Origin: Chlorella sorokiniana
Lineage: Eukaryota; Chlorophyta; Trebouxiophyceae; Chlorellales; Chlorellaceae
Direction of reading: 5' to 3'
Assembly: GCA_025917655.1 (NCBI GenBank)
Contig: CP084614.1
Coordinates: forward strand, 248,001-312,000
DNA: 64,000 bases
Shown here: piece by piece, positions 10,472 to 22,400 of the stretch
Position numbering within the stretch: the first letter of the stretch is position 1
Layout of the letters: each line of letters starts with the position of its first letter
Translations under genes and position numbers: made by a program
The notes under the pieces: generated by a model
Database searches by the model: none
What the model saw: only the letters and a program-made list of their open reading frames with translations
What the model was told of the DNA's origin: nothing

Positions 10472-13400
10472 ATGGCGAAAGGCAAGGGATTGTCGTTCAC
10501 AAAGGTGCGCGGCAGTCGGCGGCGAGTAGCAGCCGTGCCACATGCAGTTTCAAAACACAGCACTTCTGGGAGGGAGTTCGCTTCGTAAATGGCTGCTTCT
10601 AACGGCGCAATGATCAATCCCCACCGCAACGTGGGCAGCCCAGCCTGCGATTGGCGTGGCCACTGCATGCAACCAGCCCGCTGCCAATCGCAACGACGCG
10701 CTCCCATCCTTGTGCCCCCAGGTGCTCAGCGAGTGTTACATGCAAAACGCGCCAGTCGGCTTGGAAACCAAGTTCCACACAGCGTACTTTCATGAGGAAA
10801 AGACGGAGGTGCTGCTGAGGAACGCCAGGGGCCAGGCAGTTCCCGGGCGCGTGACCAAAAAGTTCAAAGACTCCGGTGCTTCGGGTGCGCTGAGCCGCCG
10901 CTGCCGCCCATGCTGCGGTGCCACGCATGCGCAGGGCGGCGGAAGAAGGGGCAGCTGCTCAAGGGGCTCGTGCCAGCAGCCAGGCCTGGCTGCCGAGGCC
11001 ACCCGCCTGCTGCGCCTGCCGCCTCCCCCTCCCGCCTGCAGTGGCCAACTTGACCAGCGGGTGGCCCAAGTTCAGGGCTGGGAACAGCCTGCAGGCTGGC
11101 GACGAAGTGAAGTTCGAGTATGAGCCTGCCAGCGGTGGCAAGCTCCCCGCGATACGCATCACGCTGGTCAGCCGAGGCAACGCCAACAAGCAGGCCGAAA
11201 AGATGCAGGCCGCGCTGGCAAGCAAGCGCAGAGCCAGCGCCGCCGACGGCGGGGCAGCGCCGCGGGGCGGCAGCCCGCCGCGGCAGGGGGCAAGCGCGGC
11301 GGGCAGAAGGGCGGCGGCGCTGGGCCTGCCGCAGAGCGTAAGCGGGCGCTGGGAGGAGGTGTGCTGGGTCGTCGTGGCAAGCATGGGCGGCAGGATGGCG
11401 CTGCCGCCAGACAGGCAGCGGGGCCAGATGCTGCGGCGGGGGAGGGCCAGGCCCCCAGCTGGCTCCTGGAGAGGAGGGGTACCTCCGGTATGTACCGACT
11501 GAGCATGCGCAGCGAGCACAGCAGGCACAGCAGCAGCAGGGGAGAGCAGAGCAGGGTTCCCCGTACCAGGAGGCCTATGCGCTGCTTCCTTCCTGCAGCA
11601 GCAGCAGCGCCGACAGCTCTGAGGCCAAACACGGCGGCAGCGACGGCAGCGACAGCGAAGACGGCAGCGACAGCAGCGACGGCGAGGCCGAAAGCCATGG
11701 CAGCGACAGCAGCGACGGCGAGGCCAAAAGCCATGGCAGCAACAGCAGCGTCGGCGAGGCCGAAAGCAACGGCAGCGATAGCAGCGACGGCGAGGCCGAA
11801 AGCGACGGCAGCGACAGCAGCGACGGCGAGGCCGAAAGCGACGGCAGCGAGCGGAGAGCGCGGCTGCCCAAGCGGCGCCCAGCGGTGGCAACAGCCGCCG
11901 CCGCCGGTGCCGGGCGGGAGAGCCGCCGCCCAAGCGGCGCCCGGGAGCCGCGGCAGCCGGCCGATCTTGGCAGCCGCCACCACACGTGGCTGCTGGCTCG
12001 GCGCCACATGCGCAGGGCGGCGCCAGCTGCGGCGAGGGTGGGCGCCGCCGGCAGCAGCCGGAGCGCCGGAGGCGGCGGCGACGGGGGGCTCCATTGTCGA
12101 AGGCACCAGCGTGCTGCTGGTGAGCCGCGCTGTTGAGCTGCTGCCCTGTTGTATTCGTGGTGATTCGCTTGTTTCATGCAATGAACGGCGTTTGGGCCAG
12201 CAGCAACTAGCATGCTCGTTACAGCTGCATGGCTCTGATGGGGAGCGCCAGAGCAGCAGCCCCGACCGGCTTGCTGGCCGGACTGGCTGAACTGTTTGTT
12301 GTCGGCTGGACTCTTTCTGAGCTGGGGCCAGACACGCAGCCGCAGCCTGCTGCACGCAACACACAGCGTAACACGCGCCTGGCCGAGCAAAGCAGCAAGG
12401 CAGCCGAAACCAGCAGCAAAGGCAGCCGAAGCCAGCAGCACAGGCTGCCGACGCAACAACACAGGGTGCGGCGCCTCTGTGCAGTCAAGGCCACCTCTCC
12501 TGCCCCCCCCCCCCCCTCCCCCTCCAGCGCTTCCCCCAACGTGCCCTGGCGCAGCCGCGCCAGAAGTGGGCAGTGGCTCGCGTGGCGGCGGTGGCACCTG
12601 GGGCGGCACCCTCAGCCTGCGCCTGATCCGCCCGCTGGCGCCGCCGCCGCAACAGCATGCGGCTGCTGCGGGGCAGGGCGCGGCGTCGCCGCCGCCGCAA
12701 CAGCACTCGGCTGCGTCGGGGCACGGGGAGGCGTCGCCGCCCTACAGGAGGATGTGGCTGCTGCGGGGCAGGGCGAGGCGTCGGCGCCGCGGCGGCCCAG
12801 CCCGGCCAAGGCTGCTGAGGCGCTGCAGTGTGCGGCTGCCGAGGTGGCGGCCGTCGTGCCCGATGGCCTCCTCGGCTGGACGGTGAAAAAGGTGGGGCAG
12901 CCTCGCGCTTTACAAATGCGTGGTATGTATGCGTGGCAGCGCCAGCCCCTGGCTTGGCTATCCTGCTTCCGCGCCTCCTGCCGCCCTGCGCCCGGGCAGC
13001 TGCAGCAAGGGGCTGCCCGCGCCTGGGACCTGGGAAACGCCCGCAGAGCGACCAGCTTGCTGGCCCCGGCGCCTCCCCGCCCCCCAGCCGCCGCTCGCCC
13101 CGTTGTGTCCTCGATCCTCGCAGCAATTCCCAGGCCACGGCCCCTTCAAGTGGCCTGGTGCCGTGCTGTCGCGGCGTTTCGATGGCCAGGTGGTGCTCTA
13201 CACAGTCAGGTTCCGCGGCTGTCGCTGCCGCCGCCGAGGCGCTGCCGCTGGAGCGCTGCTGCTGAGATGCTGGATGTAAGCTATAGTTTTGCATCCCAAA
13301 GCTTTTACTGTGTGCCAAATAGGTTTGTTTCGTGCCTCAAATGTGTGCAGTTATGAGGACGGCGACATGGAAGAGCTCGAGATTCATGAGCTCGTGCCTT

Positions 13401-16400
13401 GGCTGCATGCGCCGCCCGCTGACGTGGCGCCCGCTGATGTGGCGCCCACTGATGTGGCGCCCGTTGATGCGCCGCCCGCTGATGTGGCGCCCGCTGATGC
13501 GCCGCCCGTTGATGTGGCGCCTGCTGATGTGGCGCCCGCTCATGTGGCACCCGGCAGCGGCGCAGCTCGGCAATGCTGCCCTCCGCCTCGCGTTGCGCGC
13601 CCCGCAGCCGTGCCTCTGATGCCGCGGCCGGCGGCGCGGCGTGGCTGCAGCCCGAGCCCCGTCCCCAAGCGTTGGCGGTGCCGGCGATGGCGGCCCTGGA
13701 TGCAGAGGGTGGCTTCTACGCGGCTGCCGGCGCTGGCCACGAGCGCGGCGCCCTCGCTACGACAGTGAGCAGCGCCTCGCTCTGTGGCTCTTCTGTTGTT
13801 GGCACGCTCTCTCGTAGCACCACCCTCCGCTCCCGCTGAGAGGCGTTGCCCTCGCCGGCAACAGCCTCCACCTTCTCGCCCCGCCACTGGCCCCCCTCCC
13901 CCGGCCCCGCTCTTTCAACTCCCTCCTTTGCATCCTCATGCCGCCCCACCCGCTGCCCCGCCGATCAATCCACCCTCCGACCTCGCACCACGCATGTGAG
14001 CTCGCCCAAGCCTGCTACTCACCTCCACTTGGGTCCCATGCTGCCGCAGGGGAATCGGGCATGATGCGGCCGGTGGGGCCCTGGATCGCCGACGCCAAGC
14101 GCGGCACGGTGCTGGTGGGTGGCAGGCCGCCGCCTTTGGCTGCGCCTAGGGTGTGTTGCTGCCTACGCCTGCATGCAGAGCGTTTGCGAATCGTTTACGC
14201 GTCAAAGGTCTGGGTTGGCAGATCAGCCGTGCTGTGGGTGGGGGGTGGGGGGGGGGGCAGCTGGCTGCGCGGCGCCGCAGTGGGCCCCGCAGCTGCTTCC
14301 CCTGCTTTGCTTGGCTAGCCCGGTGTGACGCTCCCGATCGCTGCATCCTGGCAAGCCCAGCTCACCTGCCCCTCACTTACCGCCAAAAGACACTCGCCGC
14401 TCACTCATGCCTGCTGGGCGAGCTGGCAGCTGAGTGAGCACAACTGTAAGCAGGCTCCTACCCTACCATGCCCTGTTTCGTGCCGTCCCCGCAGGCGCGC
14501 AAGGGACGCCTGGACAAGCGTTTCCTGCGGGACCGCCAGCTGCCGGAGGGGCAGGAGGCGTACCGCAGCGCAGTGGTGCCAGGCTGGATAGGGGTGCGGA
14601 GCGGCTCTGACCCACTGCCTCACGCTGCGGCCAGGGTTAAGGCGGCGAGGCGGCACCTCCTCTTCCGTCCCTGCTGTGTAGTAGCCCCTGCCCGGCAGCC
14701 GGCGTCGTGCCTGCGACCGCCTGCTGTGCCGCTTGCTGTGCCGCTTGCTGCCGTCAAGTAGCCGACGCAGCTTCCAACCAGCTCCTGCGGCGCCGCCCCT
14801 GCCAGGTCACAGTCGTGGAGAGCGAGGAGGTCAAGCACTGGAGCCCCACATACGAGTGAGCGCCGCCCCCTGCAGCTTTAGGCGCCACGCGACTCGAGCT
14901 GCGCCAGCGTGCCGCGACGCCACACCCCGGCCGCTGCCCGTCCACGCTGCTGCCCCCGCAATGCCGCTAGCCGCCTGCCCCTGCTGCCTCGGGCACATGC
15001 ATGCTTTCTACCCTTGCTGGGGCTGCTGCAGGCACACTCGTGCGCTAAACCCTGGCCCCTCTTTGCTGGTCCCAGGCTCACGGGCCTGCCCATGGCGACT
15101 GACTTTGCGTCCACACCTGCACCCTTGCTGGTGGTGCAGGGGGCAGTACTGCATCGCATTTTGGGACGCGCACAACGCACGCGTTGTGAAGGTGCCCAGC
15201 GTCGCCAGCGACAGCGTCGAGGAAGCGGTGAGCTCCTTCCTTTCCCCTCTCTTTGGTGTGCTGGCGGCGGTACAGCCAGGGTGCATTGCGCAATCGGCAG
15301 CAGGCTGCGCTGGCGGGAAGCCCTCTTGGACCACAGCTGCCCAATTTTGGATCTCGGATGTCCAATCAGATCCCTTTCATCCCCCCGCAGGCTGCCTTGT
15401 ACGACCGCCTCGCCCTCTGCTACTATGGTCCCGCCGCAGGCAAGCCCTGCCTGCTGCTTTCTTTCTTGCCCGTCCTCTCCCTCTTGCGCGCCTCACGCTG
15501 CCCAGCAGCTGCGCATGGCGGCGTTCAGAGAGCAAAGGGAGGGGGCCCCTGCTTGGCTCCATGCCAGGGAGCACCCCGCTGGCGCCTCCCCACCGCCGGC
15601 TGTGGCCCTGGCTGGGTAGCTGCCGCCGCCTTTGTGCCGAGCCCCCAGCCCGGCCTCGATCTACGCCACTCCCCCATCAGACAGCTCCATCCTGCCCTTG
15701 ACCATGCAGACACCAACTACCCCCAACAGATGAGCTGCTGGAGGAGCTGGGGGAGCAGGTGGGCGCCGCCCCGCCGCCGCCTGTGGCCAACGTCGCCCGC
15801 CCGCTGCTTCTGCGTGCGACGCGTGAGGGTGCTGCATTGTCGCCCACATGTCTCCCCCTCTTGGGAAAAGCCCAGGCCTTCCTTGCAAACAATGAAACTG
15901 CCGTGTGCCTTCTCCTTGCTGGCACTCCCTCACCGTTTGCGCTCCCTCCAACTTTGCCTGCCCTGGTTGCGCTCTGCAGGAGGAGGGCTGCAGCCGGCAG
16001 GTCATTCCCCTCGCGGCTCGCCTGCTGTGGATGGAGCAGAACATTCCCGATGCAGCGGTGGCCTCCGAGCTCACCCAGCAGCAGTGGCACGAGTGGGAGT
16101 GAGTGCTATCGCTTTGCAGCGTCTCGGCCTGTCTGCAGCCGCATGGCCGGCGCAGCTTTGCTGGGCAAGTGTTCGGCCGTTGGGTGCGACGCGCTTGTAC
16201 CGCCTCCTCCCGCGGTACCGCCCCCGCAGGCTGGACATAGAGGAGAACTTCCTGTGCCGGCGGCCCACCGCGGAAGCTGCCACGCAGCTGGCTGCCCGGC
16301 TCAAGTTCCTGGTGCAGCAGGTGAGAGGAAGCTGGGTATGGGAGCAGAAGGGAACGAGACGGAGCTAGTGCAGCGGGAAGCGGCAGACAAGTTGGTGCCG

Positions 16401-19400
16401 CTCCCACGGCATGTGGTAGCGGCTCTGCGCACGGCGGACTCCCCGCCTGCCTGCCGCTCCTCCCGACTCCCCTTTCTTGCACATGTGGACAGCCGATGCG
16501 CTGTTCCATCCGGCTGTTCCATCTGGCTGCTGCTGTGCAGGTGCGCGACGAAGCACTGTACCCGGCGTACCGCGGCGCCGCGCTGCAGCGCTTCCTAGCT
16601 GCCTGCGACGCCTGCACTGAGACGGGCACGAAGCTGCACCACTATGCGCCCTCGGCAGCAGAGTGCGTGGTGTGCGCAACAAACATGAAGCTGGTGAGAA
16701 GTTAGCAGGGACGCTGGCGCCGTGCTGCCGGCACTCGTCTTTGCAGCCGTTTGCGCTTGACAGGGGCTGACCGCAGCGGGGGGTGTTGGCCTGACACGTG
16801 TTATGGCCTGCCAGGCGGCAGCATAATTGGTTGGTTTGCCTGGCTGTTTCGCAGGGTGCCAGCAGCAAAGCCGTCTTTCATGGATCAACCGCGCTGCTGG
16901 GTGTGTGTGTTTTGGGGGCGTTTTTGGGCGCGTTGTTTATTGGGGGAGGGGGGCGGGGCGCGCGATTGCAAGACGCAACCGTCAGAATTGGCCGCCGCGG
17001 TGCTTTGCTGCTTTGCTGCAATGGTCGAGCCTGGGAATGGCGACGCACCTTTATGGGCCCACCCACTTGAGCTGATGCTGTGCTCACGCTGTGCTCACGC
17101 TGCATGGTGCTGTGCTGTGCTCACGCTGAACCTTGCCGTGCTGTCCTCACGCTGTGCTGTGCCGTGCAGCGCTGCTACGGGAGCTGGAGGTGGCCGTCCT
17201 CTCCCAGGAGGCGCTCTCCGCTTTTGCGGGCGGCGCCAGCCCTGATGAGGCCGCCGCCGCCGCCGAAGAGGAGCAGCGGGAGCTGGATGAGCGGCTGCGG
17301 GCGTGGGCCAGCGGCTGCCCAGCCTCCAGCATCGAGGCAGGGAGGAGCAAAGCGGCGCGGCAGCGGCGTGGCGACGGCAGCGCCGCGGTGGGTGCCGTGC
17401 GGCGGGCGGCGCGCGGGCGGGCCGGCGGCGGCGCTTCTAGAGCCGTGAGACGGGCGGCGGGGGGGGCGCCACGCCAGGCGAAACCCCTGCCAGAGGGTGA
17501 TTCCGCTGCGCTGCCTGCTTGTATTTTCGCTCCTGCCTCCTCTGCGGGCCCCTCGTCCGCCTGCCCTGGCTGCAAACCTCGCCGTGCCTCCTGCTCTGCC
17601 GTCACTCATCCCGCTCTCAACTCTCCACTGCTGCTGCTGGTGGCCTAAAGTATGCTCCCCTTACCCCCCCCCCCGCCTCCCCCCACACACACCCAAACCC
17701 ACACACGTGCACCCCTGTCCTCACCTCAACACCAGGCTTGGAGGTGGTCGTCATTGGCGGCGGCGTGGCGGGCCTCAAAGCGGCAGGGGACCTGCAGCGA
17801 GCGGGGGCTGCCGTGGCGGTCCTGGAGGCGAGGGACAGGTGGGGGTGCCACCGCTCCTCTGCTGTGGCTCTTGCTGGCTGCCGCCGCCGCCTCGTTGCAT
17901 CGCTGACTGCGAGGCGGGGCATGCAGCGGGGACCGTCCTTCCATGGCAGCAGCGCAGTAGCTTGCGCAGCCGCGCTGCGTGCCACGGCGGACCTTCCGTG
18001 TGCCAGGCAGCAGGAATGGCAGTAGGCTTTCGCAGCATTGTTCTTAGTGTTTCTTCTTCGCTGCTGTAGGCTGGGCGGCCGCGTCCACACGCACACTCTG
18101 GCTGCCAGCGGCGTCGAGCGCCCGGTCGACCTTGGGGCCACCTTTGTGTGCGGTGAGCACCGCTTGGTAGTGAGCGCAGCGGCTTGTGGATGGCAGTACG
18201 CCGCCGTGCCAGGTTGCCGACTGCTCTCAGAGCCGTGCCGAGGCCTTCTTGCGCTGTGCCACTCGAGCTGCCCGACAGCTGGCAACGCGACAGCCCGACA
18301 GCTGGAGAAAGGGTTGTGGCCGTGCAGGGGCTCTTCGCGCCGCCGGTGCCCGGGGCACTTTGTCAGCCGCACAAGCCTCTTTACTGGCAAGCTGTGCCAG
18401 CCGTGGTTTGCAGGCACCTCCCGCAAGCCCCCGTCAACCCTCTGCTGGAGTATGCTGTGGACGGCCTCGGCCTACAGCTGCGCCCCAAGCGCCGAGACGG
18501 CCCCGCCGCCGCGGCCCTCTACGACTGGTGGGCTGCCGCCCCACCGCCGCCTGGGCCCTCCTGGACTGCCCGGGAAGCTCTGCATGCTGGCCGCACACGC
18601 GGAACGCTGCATGCTGGCCCCGCTCGCCTGCTGAGTGCCCCGCTGCTGCCGGCAGCCCCGCTGCGCTTGCATTGTGTGTTGCAAGCATCCAGAGCTGCAA
18701 CTCATGCACGCCGTCGCCACATGCCCCGCCGCCGCCACCACCATCTTACCTCCTCCTTTCACCCCCCCCACCCACCCCGCAGCGACTTCCGGCCCATCCC
18801 CAGCGAGGAGCTGGAGGCGGCGGAGGAGGTGTATGCGGAGCTGCTGGAAGAGGTGTTGGAGAGGTGGGGCACGTGTGCGGCGGTGTGTCTGTCGCTGAAG
18901 TGCCGGAGAGGCGGGGGCTGTGTGTGGTGTGTGGGTCAAGGCTGGGTGGGAGAGCATGGAACCCTGCTGGTGGAGGAAAGGGGGCGGTGGAACTTTCGTT
19001 CCGGTTCTTTCTTTGGAAGGGGGGGGCAAGGGCTGAGGTCTCGGGCCTTGGGGTCTGCTCCAAGAAGCAAGCAGGAGCTGCAGCGGCCTGCACCCTCCTC
19101 GTTGCTGGGTGCCCTTCAGAGCGTACCGTTCACCGCCGCTCGCGCCGGCCTGCCTTCCCATGCTGTCGCGCAGGGGCGAGGCGACACGCGTGGGCAGCCG
19201 TGAGACGCTGCAGGACGCTTTTGACGCCGTCTTGGGCCGAATGCAGGTGGGAGGGGGACTGGCTGGAGGGGAGGGGCACTGCTTGGTGGGAAGGGGCATT
19301 GGCTGGCGGGGGTCCTTGGAGGGTTGGCAAATGGGCCGCATGGCTGGGAACCAACTTAGTACTTCCGCAAGCGACGCATCGCTGTGGCGGCTGACGCCAG

Positions 19401-22400
19401 ACAGCGCTCTGTTGCTGACGATCGTCTGCGCGTTTGTGCCAGCCCCTTCACCCCTGCATCCCATCCATCCCCCCAACCACACTCACACACATACACACAC
19501 ACACATCGCCTTCCCCCAACCACAAACACACCCACATACACGCGCCACCACCCCCAACTCAAACTCGTCCTCCCTGCCGCTGCAGCTCCCCCCAGGCGGC
19601 GCGCCATCGTCGAGGCATACCTGGTCGACCTGTATGTGGCGCCCCCTCCGCCATGAGCCTCTCGGGCTCGGTGTCCACCGGCTACGACGGCGCCCACGAG
19701 CTGGTGGTGGGCGGCTACAAGCAGGTGGGTTGGCTGCGGTCGCTGCTGCTGCTTGCCCCTCGACACACACACCTTGTTGCGGGGGTGTGAGGGCGGCACA
19801 GGGGCTTCCTGCAAGTGCTCCGCAGCGGCAGGCGGCGCGTCGGCAGGTGGGGTGAGGCGGTGGCGGTGGCACGGCTGGCAGTCAGCGGGCCAGGCGCGCT
19901 GTTTCCTCACCTTACAGCCGCCGCTCGCCGCCTGCGCCGTTCCTATGTTCCTACCAACACCCCCATCCCGCCTTCATCCCCACCCCACCCACCCATCCAT
20001 CCACCCACCCTCCCATCCCCCTCAGGTGGTGGATGCGCTCGCAGAGGGACGGGCAGGAGAGCCCGGCACCCCCTCAACCGCTGCGGGACGTTCGCCTCAA
20101 CGCCGTTGCCACCGCTGTGCGGCTGCTGCCGGGCGGGGCGGGGGTGGAGGTGGACGTTGCGGGGCAGGCAAGGCGCGGCCGAGGGGGAGGGACGGCCTGG
20201 GGGCAAGGGCTGGTTGTGCCGTCTGGACGCAAGGAGTGTTGATACCCCCTTCAGCCAACGCGCCCCGCCATCGATTGCGTTGCTCCAGCTCCCTTCCAGC
20301 CTGCCCTCGTCCGCTGTTGGGGGGCTCTGCCGACTGCCGACAGCCCTCGCCTGAGGGTCTGTCTCGATTGCTGAATCGCCAGCTCCCTTGCCGCCGCTGC
20401 TTGCACCGCTTGCCCGACACGCCCGCTGCCGCCCTGCCGCCCGTCCACCGCCGCCGCAGCCAGAGCCGCTGCGGGCCCACGCTGTGGTCTGCACGCTGCC
20501 GCTGGGCTGCCTGCAGCGCGGCACCGTCGCCTTTGACCCGCCGCTGCCGGGTGAGTGAGTGGGCTGGGGAGGGGCGGGTGGCTTGCACGCGCTGCACGCC
20601 TCCTGCAGCCGACTCTTGCCGGAAAGCCACACCGTCATTCTGCCGCTTGTGCGCTGGTTGTCCTGGCCCTGCTGCCTCCCTTCCTCCTCCTCACTGTCAT
20701 CGTATTGCTGGCATGCCTGACGCATGTGTTTGCTCACCTGCCCGGCTCCTGCAGCCTACAAGCAGCAGGCCATCCAGGGGCTGGGCATGGGCACCGAGAA
20801 CCGCGTGGCCATGCTCTTTGATCAGGCAGGCCGGGGGAGGGGTGCCAGCGGCGGCGCCTGCGGCAGGCGCGCTGCTGGCTCGCGTGCGCTTAGCTGCCCC
20901 TTTGGCGGTCCTGGTGGCTGCGATGCTGCCCTGGCTTGCTGGGCCCTTTTTCACACACACACACTGCACCACATCCCCCCAATGGCCCCACCTGCTCCTG
21001 CCGCAGGTGTTCTGGCCGCAGCAGCCGCACTTCCTGCGCCCGCTGCGGGGGCGGTACACCTTGCCAACCTGCATGCGCTGGGGGTGGGGGCGTGCTCTGC
21101 TCTTGGGTGCGCCCGCAGGTGCGCCGCTGCCGGCCGCAGGCCTCCCCTCTGCTGCCCCCCGCCTCCCTTCCCTGTAAACGCCCGGCACGCCCTGCTGCGC
21201 CTTCAGCTTTGACTCCCGCTGTTTCCTTTGGGTTGCTGCACACTTGTACGGCGTGCCCGGCGGCCTCCCGTACTGCGGGCACCGACCCTGTACCGCTCGC
21301 TTGCCTGTCCGTACTGCTGTACCGCAGGAGATCGACGCCTTCGAGGCCATGAGCGACGAGGAGGTCCTGGCTGACGTGGCGGCGACGTTGAGACAGGCGT
21401 GCTGCGGCCGCGCTGTGCATGCTGTGCATGCCACGCAGCGCTGCGGCTGCTGCAGCCAGCAGCGGGCAGGCATGCGACCGCCACCTGCTTGCCACGCCCA
21501 CACAGCAGGCTGGCTTGCAAGCGCACACACGGGGCGGCGCATCCGCCTCGGGTTGCTCATTATGTGTCTACCTGCCTGTTTGTTTGCGGTACCGCAGATG
21601 TATGGCGATGCGTACCGCCCTCCTTTGGCCCACGCCATCACCCGATGGCAGCAGGCAAGTGACAGCTGCCGCTCAGCTTGCTAGCGTGTGGGGACGCTGC
21701 CTGCCTCGCCGCCTCCTCTCCCAAGCCTGGGTTCGGCTTGGCCGCTGTCCAAGTTCTGTGATGGCGCATTTCCTTCATACACCATCATCTCATTCCCCCA
21801 ACCCCCATCCCCCTTTTCTCCAGGACCCCTTCTGCTTTGGCGCTTATTCCTTCGTGAGGCCGGAGGGGCGCAAGGCCCACTTCGACTGGCTCTCCTACCC
21901 TGGTGGGGCCCCGCCGTCCGCTTGCCGTTTGCCTGCCGCTTGCTGCTTGCTGCCTGCCGCCTGCTGTTTGTCGCCAAACACGGGCCAGCCCGGTCTGTGC
22001 TGGATCGCGCTGAGTTGCGCTGCGCTGCTCTGGGCTGGGCTGAGCAGCTTCCGGTTGGGCTTCTGTTGGGCGGGCGGCGCTGCCCTGTGCAGTGTGCCTT
22101 CCTCGGCAGGGCGGCCCTTGCTTGCCTGCTGCTTTTGGAGCCTGCTCCTCTGAGAGACGGGCAGACTTGCAGCGCTGTGCTGAGCGAGATGCAGCAACCC
22201 TGCTCTCCTCTCAACCCTCCCGAGCCTACAGCCTCGCTCTCCCTCAACCACCCTCTCCCCCCCCTGCCCGACCCGCGCGCAGTCAGCGGCAACCCCGCCG
22301 CCGACGAGAAGCAGGTGGAGCAAGGGGGGCGCGGCGTCTCATTGGAGGTGGGTGTGTCGGTGCGGCGCCGCGCGCTGCTTGCAACACTGCAGAGCCCTGC

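Noticed and set aside
11620-11860. Acidic Ser/Asp/Glu repeat protein in the 36-base repeats
   Set aside because: Unit-to-unit substitutions fall at first and second positions in that frame and at third positions in the basic frame, and the splice phase favours the basic frame.
13408-13553. CRISPR-like direct repeats
   Set aside because: The units abut with no unique spacers and translate in frame as DVAPA-type repeats; it is a coding minisatellite.
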